Made by a program: the position numbers and the translations under genes. From Proteiniphilum sp. (lineage in GTDB: Bacteria; Bacteroidota; Bacteroidia; Bacteroidales; Dysgonomonadaceae), in contig JAISZV010000196.1 in the NCBI GenBank assembly GCA_031284475.1, positions 1 through 8,021 of the forward strand: a DNA stretch of 8,021 nucleotides. Reading direction: 5' to 3'. Within the stretch, counting starts at the first letter, position 1, and each line of letters starts with the position of its first letter. Positions 1 through 5,950 of this stretch are shown here, one piece after another. The notes below the pieces were generated by a model, which was not told where the DNA came from, ran no database searches, and was given only the letters and a program-made list of their open reading frames with translations.

Positions 1-258
1 ATTGTGATCGATAGGAAAGATATGATCTGCGACCTGGGCGTTGAATGCATAGTGGTGGATCACGACACGATAGACAAAGAACCTCAGTTTGTGGAGTCTT
101 ACGAATTCGACCTGGTAAAAGCCGAAGGTTCCCTGCTCTATTTTGAATCGCGCAAAGCATTGAACGATCCGGGCATACATCAGTATGGCATCCGGGTCTA
201 TCCAAAGAATCCCGACCTGCCCCACAGGATGGATTTCGCTTACATGCGGTGGATATAA
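1..258 (+). CDS. Alpha-glucan (glycogen) phosphorylase, C-terminal fragment
   Basis: This is the 3' end of a gene that starts left of the window. The frame is open from base 1 and ends at TAA (256-258), so the GTG at position 4 is probably internal. The 85 visible residues form a beta-rich tail with an aromatic/basic ending that contains RVYPKNPDLPHRMDF and finishes MRWI. This ending resembles the C-terminus of the Bacteroidota alpha-glucan phosphorylase family, which splits alpha-1,4-glucan with phosphate to give glucose-1-phosphate in the cytoplasm. The catalytic and pyridoxal-phosphate regions lie outside the window, so the assignment rests on tail similarity recalled from the family, not on active-site residues. 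It converges with the susCD operon and is not part of it. Another family sharing this tail cannot be excluded. Confidence 0.6.
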   Translation: MVIDRKDMICDLGVECIVVDHDTIDKEPQFVESYEFDLVKAEGSLLYFESRKALNDPGIHQYGIRVYPKNPDLPHRMDFAYMRWI

Positions 259-326
259 TTATTCCGTTTCCTGTCCGGGACTGTGCTCATGGGGACAATA
301 AATTTAATTACTTTGATTCAAGTTTA

Positions 327-359
327 CCCTAAGATACGTTCCTTAGGGCGAGGACGCCC
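327..359. other. Two overlapping, mutually exclusive small hairpins
   Basis: CCCTAAG (327-333) pairs with CTTAGGG (342-348) across an 8-nt loop, and GGGCG (346-350) pairs with CGCCC (355-359) across a 4-nt loop. The GGG at 346-348 is shared, so only one can form at a time. They lie 69-101 nt after the phosphorylase stop codon. Neither is followed by a T-run on the plus strand. They could stabilise a 3' end or be chance; no function is claimed. Confidence 0.4.
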
Positions 360-407
360 AAAAGAGAATTATTCCCCGTTTTCACGGCACACTGCATAGC
401 ACATTAA

Positions 408-444
408 AAAAGAGGTTGGCTATTCCATTGAGCCAACCTCTTTT
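408..444 (-). terminator. Rho-independent terminator of the susCD operon
   Basis: A perfect 14-bp stem, AAAAGAGGTTGGCT (408-421) with AGCCAACCTCTTTT (431-444), encloses a 9-nt loop. On the minus strand it begins 21 nt after the SusD stop codon and ends in a run of six T, the expected layout for the leftward operon. On the plus strand the stem ends in four T, so it may also stop transcripts from the convergent phosphorylase gene. Confidence 0.88.
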
Positions 445-465
445 AAAATAACCTTAATATATTCC

Positions 466-1911
466 TTACTTATCGTTTACCCAAGTTTTTTGAGAATAGA
501 TGTAAGTTCCGTCTCCGTATGCCGCTTTCACATTCGGATTACCTATCACCCCACTGTTGCCGTAGGGCAAACGTTCCGGGTAGCGGTTAATACCGCTCTG
601 GGTATTTCTCGGATTTGTCAATACTACGTATGCTTCTCCCATTGCTTTCAAGCGGCGGAGGTCATTGTACGCTTCCACTTGTTCATCATACGATTGGGCT
701 ACATATTTCTGCTCGAAAAGTTTTTTAAGCGTAGGAGCGCCCAAAGATTCCGCATATTCGCTTGCGCTTGTATTATCGTCAAACAATCCCAATATTTCAC
801 TAACGGAAGTTTCAACAGCTGTCCGGAATGCATCGGTAGCATCCTTACTCAATCGTAATTGGGCTTCTGCCAGAATAAAATAAAGTTCCGATTTGCTGAA
901 CAGGTGAAGCGGTTGTGAGCCTAAATCATACCAAGCAGGAAAAGCCAAGCTACCATCTGCCACTTGTGAAATCTCCTCATTTCCAGGATCGTAAGATTCA
1001 CCTGTTTCGTATGTGTAATAACTGAGGCGGGGATCATCTGGAGCTTCCATTATATTCGCTACGGTCAACGAAGAAGCCGTATAATTGCGACTCCAGATAA
1101 AAGCGCTCCACGGATTATCGCAAGTTACACCGTTAAATTCCTGAACAGTAAATCCCTTAAAACCCAATTTTACCGCTTCCGCAGCATTCGTTTCCACTTG
1201 GGACAAAACATTGGGTTCCACGGCCAACTTGTGTAGCAGGTAGCGCGCTTTCAGGGCATAGGCGGTAGCCTTCCACTGATTAACATCTCCCCCAAAAGCA
1301 ATATCCTGTTTTCCGGCAGATATCAAATCTTTCCCTCTTTCGAAATTGGCGATAGCTTCATCAAGGGTCGAAATAATTCCGGCATACACATCTTTCTGCG
1401 CATCCAATGCCGGCTGGAGATTGCCCTGCCCTTTCAAAGCCTCGCTATAAGGAATATCTCCGTGCATATCGGTCAATATACCGAAATTAAGCGCTTCCAA
1501 CACTTGGGCCATGCCCAAAAGATCGTACTGACCAACATTTCCGGGAACCTCAGTCGTGATTTTCCGAATTATCTCTCTAATATTTAATAAATTACCGTAA
1601 GTAGAATTCCATACATTGTTAAATGTGGTAGAAGCTGTCCACTCACTCGAATTACGTAATTCGGCTTGCATTAGCTGGTTGTTACCTACGCCGATTTCTT
1701 GCTCATTAAGCGACGAAAGATAAAAAGCATAGTCGCCTGAAACAGTACCGAATCCCGTTGACATGATTGCCTCACTCAATTGAAGGTATGCAGGAACCGC
1801 ATCCGGAGAAGGATGTTGTTTATCTTTATTGATTTTGTCGAGCATATCCTCGGTACAAGCTGAAAGTACAAGGAAAGTAACCGACAGTATGATTAATATA
1901 TGTTTTCTCAT
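466..1911 (-). CDS. SusD/RagB-family surface nutrient-binding lipoprotein
   Basis: The 481-residue protein is the partner of the SusC transporter directly upstream. It should sit on the outer face of the outer membrane as the lid that captures ligand. The signal peptide is lipoprotein type: MRKHI, a hydrophobic core, then lipobox LSAC with Cys19. The residues after it (TEDMLD) are acidic, as in Bacteroidota surface-export signals. Helix-repeat segments typical of the SusD-like group that pairs with SusC are visible: DMHGDIPYSEALKG (148-161), DAQKDVYAGIISTLDEA (170-186), WKATAYALKARYLLHKL (213-229), SELYFILAEAQLRL (341-354) and YNDLRR (415-420). This looks closer to the SusD-like_2 subgroup than to classical starch SusD. 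The start is the ATG at 1911, because only it places the signal peptide at the N-terminus; the open frame extends to 1998 inside susC. The gap to susC is 25 nt and A-rich, so the pair is surely co-transcribed. The ligand cannot be named. Confidence 0.93.
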   Translation of the reverse strand: MRKHILIILSVTFLVLSACTEDMLDKINKDKQHPSPDAVPAYLQLSEAIMSTGFGTVSGDYAFYLSSLNEQEIGVGNNQLMQAELRNSSEWTASTTFNNVWNSTYGNLLNIREIIRKITTEVPGNVGQYDLLGMAQVLEALNFGILTDMHGDIPYSEALKGQGNLQPALDAQKDVYAGIISTLDEAIANFERGKDLISAGKQDIAFGGDVNQWKATAYALKARYLLHKLAVEPNVLSQVETNAAEAVKLGFKGFTVQEFNGVTCDNPWSAFIWSRNYTASSLTVANIMEAPDDPRLSYYTYETGESYDPGNEEISQVADGSLAFPAWYDLGSQPLHLFSKSELYFILAEAQLRLSKDATDAFRTAVETSVSEILGLFDDNTSASEYAESLGAPTLKKLFEQKYVAQSYDEQVEAYNDLRRLKAMGEAYVVLTNPRNTQSGINRYPERLPYGNSGVIGNPNVKAAYGDGTYIYSQKTWVNDK

Positions 1912-1936
1912 AATTAAAATCTTTTTTTTGAATTGT

Positions 1937-4900
1937 TTAGAATGTAAAAGTAAGTCCGCCGCCGTAGCTGGAAGTATTTGGAACAGAGAATCGTTCAAAA
2001 TAACCGCTCATGTTGTTGTTCCCTTGCGAAGACTCCGGGTCAAAATTCGGCAACTTCGCCCAAAGAAGTACGTTGCGGGCAAAACCGTGGACGGAAATAT
2101 CAACCGCACACATCTTGGGCAACTGATAAGTCAGCGTCAGGTCACGCAGTTTGACGAAACCGGTATCATAAATACCGGATTCGGAAATGTTGTTATATGC
2201 CTGGTAGTAACTCTGTTTACTCACTTCTTTGGTATTGGCTTTACCGGTTGTTTCATCAATTCCGTCCACAACCATTGTTCCTTCGTGATAAGGCAGGGAT
2301 TCTTTGGTAACGCCAAAGTAGTTCATTGTCATATTCGTACCGTGATACATTTTTCCGCCTTGCTGCCAGCTCCATGTAGTGGACAGCGATACCCGTTTGA
2401 AACGGCCGCCTAAAGTAATCCCTGTTACAAAATCGGGCGAGCAATTTCCCAAGTCCCGGCTGTCGCCGGTTACCTGAGGCAGGCCGTTCAACAAAAGGAG
2501 GTTACCGGCAGCATCTCTTTTAAAGGCGTTCCCATAAATGTTCGGATAGGTAGATCCTGCTTGCGCGCGAATCTGCGGTTCCACAAAACCGCCCAACATA
2601 ATGGATTCAACGCCGGGAGCCAGTTCAATCACTTCATTCTTCATCTTGGTAAAGTTTATAACCAGGTTCAGGTCATAATCCTTAGCTTGAAGAATGGCGG
2701 CGTTAACGGAAAGTTCGTGCGCGCGGGTCTGCATTTTACCGGCGTTTGTCAACATTTCCTGATAACCGGTGGATCCGTCTACGGGAACGGAAAAAATTTG
2801 GTCTTTCACATTCTGATAGCTGTAAGTATATTCTAATTTTATGCGGCTTTTGAAAAAGTGTAAATCAGCGCCCAGTTCATAATTGGTTGTATTCTGGGGT
2901 TTCAATCCCTCATCGTAAACCCTGGAATAAGGCATAAAAGTGGAAATACCGCTCGGCAAAGGATAAGAAACCGGCGTATATGTGTAGAAACCTCCACCGT
3001 AACCGGGGGTGTAATAAAAGTTATTATAAAAACTCCCGGCTTGTCCTACTTGTGCAAACGATGCGCGTAACTTACCATAGTTTAAAACATTGTTGTTGTG
3101 CAGGCCGGAGAGTCTGGTAAATTCCCAGCCCAACGAAACGGACGGATAGAAGAAACTGCGGCTTCCGCGCGGCATTGTGGACACATAGTCGTTACGCCCT
3201 GTTACGGTCAGGTACAACTGGTCTTCCCACGACAAGGAGGCGCTGCCAAAGAAACCCACTGTACGTTCTCTACGAGTATATTCGCTTGCCGTATAAGACG
3301 TAGCATTGCCAATCGTTAAGAAATCCGGGAAGTTAAAGTTGCTTCCGTAATAATCCCACACACGCATATTTTCATCATTTACTTCATTACCCAGCACAAC
3401 GTTTAATCCCCATTCTTCGTTTGCGCCGAATCTGCCGTCGAGATTGGCGGTAAGCAAGTTGTTGAATACATTGTGTTGTCTGCCGTAATTTTCTATATCT
3501 CCGCCTTTTAAGGATGTGGTAGTACCCATAGCCCTCACGGTTGAATAGTCGGAAGTCCAAATATCCAGGCCGCCCTGTTCGCGGAATTTCAGGGTAAAGT
3601 TTTCCAAACTCAATTTTGGCTGAAATTCCACGTAAGCGTTACCAAATGCACGATTGGTATGCTGAGAATATTCATTATTTTCCGCCCACCAGTAGGGATT
3701 AACAAATGAGGTTACACGGAATAATACTTGATTAGTAACATCTCCCGGCACATGGTTAGGGATCCCTTTCAAGTCATATTCTGCGGGAGCGGAGTAAACT
3801 ACATTCATAATGCCGTCATTTGCACCCGGAGTTCCGATAATCTTATTGGAAGAATAATTCATGGAGAATCCTGTATTCCATTGGGAGTTTATTTTCCAGT
3901 CCACTAAACCGCGGGTTCCCCAACGGTTCATTCCGGTTGACGGGATAATACCCTCCTGATAAGAGTTGTTTAAGCCGAAAGAGTAATTAATCCCGTTGAT
4001 ACTTTGCGAAATATTCAGATTCGTATTTTCAGTGAATCCGGTTTCCAGAAAATCACCCACATTATCATAAGCCTGAGGCGTAGTCCAGCCGTCAAGTCCG
4101 GCCTTGGCTCGTTGAGTGTTATAGTATTGACCTTCACGTTTACCATCTCTGTTGGTATAGCTATTGGTTGCATTACCGCCATACACAGGATCATTTGGTA
4201 AATCACTGATCTTGGGTCCCCAAGACATGGATGCAGTAGGATTATAAGCCGAAATACCATTACCCTGCGCATAAACGTCCTGACGTTCAAATTTACGGGA
4301 AACCTTCTGAGCGCTCAAGTTTGTAGATACCGTAACCGCCGGTTTACTCATATTTCCGCCCAAACCCCGTTTGGTTGTGATCACAATTACGCCGTTGGAC
4401 GCCCGGATGCCATAAAGGGCCGAAGCAGCCTGTCCTTTCAAAACATTGATAGTTTCAACGTCTTCCGGATTAATATCGATACTCCGGTCGGCATAGTTAG
4501 CGCCCGTTATAGAATTTCCCGTACTGAAATCGGCAGACGTGTTGACAGGCATACCATCAACCACATACAAGGGCTGGTTGTTACCATCGAAAGAACGCGC
4601 TCCGCGGATTACAATCTGTGCGGAGGCTCCCGGCGCACCGGAGGATTGACGGACATCCACCCCGGTAAGTTTCCCTTGTATGGCATTCGCCAATGAAGTT
4701 GTTCCCGATTTACTCAACTGCTCCGATTTCAAATCCTGAACCGCATAACCCAATGCTTTACGGTCGCGCCTGATACCCATTGCCGTAACAACAATTTCTT
4801 CAAGCATCTCAGTATCTTCTTTTAACACTGCACTCACGTTAGCGCTCACGGGGATTTCCACTGTCCGGTAACCCACATAGGAAATAACCAATGTGCCGCC

Positions 4901-5095
4901 GACAGATGCGGAAAGGTTAAAATGACCGTCAATATCGGAAACGGTTCCCTGCGACGTTCCTTTAACTTGGATGGTAGCGCCGATCACAGGGTCGCCCGCT
5001 TCGTCCGTCACGGTACCGCGCACCTGTGTCTGAGCCACAGCAAGCCCTGTTCCAATAAAGAACAGGACTAAAAACATTGTTAGTTTTCTTTTCAT
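1937..5095 (-). CDS. SusC/RagA-family TonB-dependent outer-membrane transporter
   Basis: The 1052-residue beta-barrel transporter takes up ligand captured by SusD across the outer membrane, powered by TonB-ExbBD. Order of parts: signal peptide 1-21 (cleavage likely after AVA, before QTQ); a carboxypeptidase-regulatory-like beta-sandwich, about 24-92, with VRGTVTDEAGDPVIGATI and YVGY; a linker with EEIVVTAMG (99-107); a plug domain, about 110-243, with LYVVDGMPVN (175-184), VETINVLKG (213-221) and ALYGIRASNGVIVITTKRG (226-244); then the barrel to the C-terminal GGGLTFTF. These are hallmark motifs of the SusC/RagA family, and the length is typical. There is no N-terminal STN signalling domain, so direct signalling to an anti-sigma factor is not expected. 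The start at 5095 (MKRKLTMF) is preferred to the ATG at 5119, which would add eight polar residues before the signal peptide. The substrate is unknown because no glycosidase, peptidase or regulator lies beside it here. Confidence 0.96.
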   Translation of the reverse strand: MKRKLTMFLVLFFIGTGLAVAQTQVRGTVTDEAGDPVIGATIQVKGTSQGTVSDIDGHFNLSASVGGTLVISYVGYRTVEIPVSANVSAVLKEDTEMLEEIVVTAMGIRRDRKALGYAVQDLKSEQLSKSGTTSLANAIQGKLTGVDVRQSSGAPGASAQIVIRGARSFDGNNQPLYVVDGMPVNTSADFSTGNSITGANYADRSIDINPEDVETINVLKGQAASALYGIRASNGVIVITTKRGLGGNMSKPAVTVSTNLSAQKVSRKFERQDVYAQGNGISAYNPTASMSWGPKISDLPNDPVYGGNATNSYTNRDGKREGQYYNTQRAKAGLDGWTTPQAYDNVGDFLETGFTENTNLNISQSINGINYSFGLNNSYQEGIIPSTGMNRWGTRGLVDWKINSQWNTGFSMNYSSNKIIGTPGANDGIMNVVYSAPAEYDLKGIPNHVPGDVTNQVLFRVTSFVNPYWWAENNEYSQHTNRAFGNAYVEFQPKLSLENFTLKFREQGGLDIWTSDYSTVRAMGTTTSLKGGDIENYGRQHNVFNNLLTANLDGRFGANEEWGLNVVLGNEVNDENMRVWDYYGSNFNFPDFLTIGNATSYTASEYTRRERTVGFFGSASLSWEDQLYLTVTGRNDYVSTMPRGSRSFFYPSVSLGWEFTRLSGLHNNNVLNYGKLRASFAQVGQAGSFYNNFYYTPGYGGGFYTYTPVSYPLPSGISTFMPYSRVYDEGLKPQNTTNYELGADLHFFKSRIKLEYTYSYQNVKDQIFSVPVDGSTGYQEMLTNAGKMQTRAHELSVNAAILQAKDYDLNLVINFTKMKNEVIELAPGVESIMLGGFVEPQIRAQAGSTYPNIYGNAFKRDAAGNLLLLNGLPQVTGDSRDLGNCSPDFVTGITLGGRFKRVSLSTTWSWQQGGKMYHGTNMTMNYFGVTKESLPYHEGTMVVDGIDETTGKANTKEVSKQSYYQAYNNISESGIYDTGFVKLRDLTLTYQLPKMCAVDISVHGFARNVLLWAKLPNFDPESSQGNNNMSGYFERFSVPNTSSYGGGLTFTF

Positions 5096-5343
5096 AAACT
5101 CATCTTTTAAATTTAACATTATAATATATTCCCCTTATCCGATAGGTTGAAAGGGGTTTTTAACATTCCACACCCCACAGCAAGCCGACGGGGTACAGGC
5201 AAGGAATAACTTTTTATTTCTCGCCGTAAGAAGCGGTAGGGAATTAAACCCAAAGAGATTGAAACTCCCTTCGAGATCTAATAACCAAAACAATCACAGA
5301 ATTTTAACAATTACAAGCGATATAACCTTACAATCTTTGTGTG
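5096..5343 (-). promoter_or_regulatory. Structured 5' leader of susC
   Basis: About 240 nt separate the proposed promoter from the susC start. Read on the minus strand, the half near the gene has ACCCC (5194-5190), GGGGT (5176-5172), ACCCCTT (5157-5151) and AAGGGG (5136-5131). The first pairs with the second, the second with the third, and the third with the fourth, so alternative folds compete. The last hairpin is six base pairs with a 14-nt loop and ends 35 nt before the start codon. It has no U-run on the minus strand; on the plus strand it ends in TTTTT. No known riboswitch consensus was recognised. The leader's existence depends on the promoter call. Confidence 0.45.
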
Positions 5344-5375
5344 TAAATATACGCATTCAAAAAATATTGTGCAAA
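5344..5375 (-). promoter_or_regulatory. Probable susC promoter, Bacteroides type
   Basis: On the minus strand TTTG (5375-5372) is followed after 20 nt by TATATTTA (5351-5344). This fits the Bacteroides primary-sigma consensus TTTG at -33 and TAnnTTTG at -7, with seven of eight matches in the -7 box and normal spacing. Transcription would start near 5336-5340. Confidence 0.5.
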
Positions 5376-5550
5376 TAAAAACCGAATATCTCTTTATTTT
5401 TTCCGCATCTTGAGAAATTTGAGATATAAAAGAGGAGCGCCTCCAAAAGTATCTGTTTGTAAAAAGGGGCGTAGATTATTTCGATCTTTCCGGTGTTTGG
5501 GTTTATAAGAGCCGCAGGCTCTCTCAATGATAAAGAAGAGGTAAAGTAAA

Positions 5551-5691
5551 ATGGAGGGAAGATGTAAATTTGCAAGTTATATGCTCAAGCAGATGCCTTA
5601 TAAGCTCGAGCCTGCGGGTCATATACTCAAACAGATGTCTCATAAATTTAAACATGCGGGTTATTTGCTCAAATTGATATGCACGACCTGA
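5551..5691 (+). CDS. Possible 46-residue peptide spanning the 42-bp repeats (doubtful)
   Basis: An ATG at 5551, preceded by AAGAGG with a 9-nt gap, opens a 46-codon frame ending at TGA (5689-5691). It reads through the tandem repeats to give a 14-residue periodicity: YMLKQMPYKLEPAG, then HILKQMSHKFKHAG, then YLLKLICTT. No known family is recognised and no signal peptide is clear. The minus strand is also open over the same repeats (5524-5724) but begins at a TTG codon. Between the first two units, changes avoid the middle codon position, which hints at past coding on one strand. It may equally be a repeat-derived relic with no product. Confidence 0.2.
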   Translation: MEGRCKFASYMLKQMPYKLEPAGHILKQMSHKFKHAGYLLKLICTT

Positions 5692-5697
5692 CGGGCA
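5576..5697. repeat. Degenerate 42-bp tandem repeat, two full copies and a partial third
   Basis: Units start at 5576, 5618 and 5660, exactly 42 nt apart. Units one and two match at 31 of 42 positions, sharing for example CTCAA, CAGATG and TGCGGGT. Ten of the 11 differences are transitions. The third unit matches at its start (GTTATTTGCTCAAA), then picks up a 4-nt deletion before CCTGACGGG. Bases just upstream (AAATTTGCAAGTTAT, about 5566-5580) look like the end of a shortened earlier copy. The period is a multiple of three and the frame stays open on both strands. Confidence 0.8.
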
Positions 5698-5813
5698 AAA
5701 TCGTTCTTTTACATTGTATTCCAAGGAAGTCCCTGAAAAGAGGCATAGCCCCTCATGCTCATAGCAGGTTTGGTTTCGGCATTAGATTAGGATGGGAGAT
5801 ACAAAAAAATTAA

Positions 5814-5925
5814 GCGGCTGTATCAAAATAGAAAATAGGCCTTTGAGAATTGAATATTTGGATTTGTTCTCCGATAAGAAGAGTACAAATACAAAGAGGG
5901 TGAAATCACATTGTGATACACCCTC
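5814..5925. repeat. Imperfect inverted repeat bounding a 112-bp segment
   Basis: GCGGCTGTATCAAAAT (5814-5829) on the plus strand resembles GAGGGTGTATCACAAT read on the minus strand from 5925 to 5910, with TGTATCA identical in both. This could be the ends of a small decayed mobile element, since many insertion sequences have ends of similar look. The right arm is also part of the terminator hairpin at 5896-5925, and no target duplication is visible. There is no transposase in the window. Confidence 0.3.
5896..5925 (-). terminator. Hairpin terminator after the FKBP operon
   Basis: GAGGGTG (5896-5902) pairs with CACCCTC (5919-5925); inside, ATCAC (5905-5909) pairs with GTGAT (5913-5917) around a 3-nt loop. 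It starts 25 nt after the stop codon of the lipoprotein FKBP gene. On the minus strand the tail is TTTGTATTTG, only moderately T-rich; on the plus strand the tail is CGTCTTTTTC. Position and stem strength support a terminator, possibly two-way. Confidence 0.6.
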
Positions 5926-5950
5926 CGTCTTTTTCTTCAATCGAAAAATG

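Noticed and set aside
1912..1998. N-terminal extension of the SusD reading frame by 29 residues
   Set aside because: It overlaps the end of susC and would bury the lipoprotein signal peptide; the ATG at 1911 puts the signal at the N-terminus.
1829..2413. 194-codon plus-strand open frame, and similar ones at 490-858, 2561-2836, 3098-3319 and 4004-4201
   Set aside because: All lie antisense to susD or susC, match no recognised family, and are explained as shadows of the real genes.
5096..5119. Upstream ATG giving SusC eight more residues
   Set aside because: The added residues (MLNLKDEF) are polar and acidic ahead of a normal MKRK signal-peptide start; 5095 is the better start, though not proven.
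5096..5343. Known riboswitch (cobalamin or thiamine type) in the susC leader
   Set aside because: Searched by eye for the cobalamin box and the thiamine-pyrophosphate conserved segments; none seen.
5444..5451. TACTTTTG on the minus strand, a full match to the -7 consensus
   Set aside because: No TTTG at the -33 distance, and a small hairpin (5434-5444) follows at once; the candidate at 5344-5375 has both elements and is preferred. A second start here is possible.
5508..5522. AGAGCC/GGCTCT hairpin with a 3-nt loop
   Set aside because: A short lone stem with no T-run or neighbouring gene end; function cannot be supported.
5357..5575. 72-codon minus-strand open frame
   Set aside because: It overlaps the susC promoter and the edge of the tandem repeat, has no recognised domain and no start signal worth noting.
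5120..5950. CRISPR array, tRNA or rRNA in the large gap
   Set aside because: The only regular repeat is 42 bp head-to-tail without spacers, and no cloverleaf or rRNA segment was recognised.
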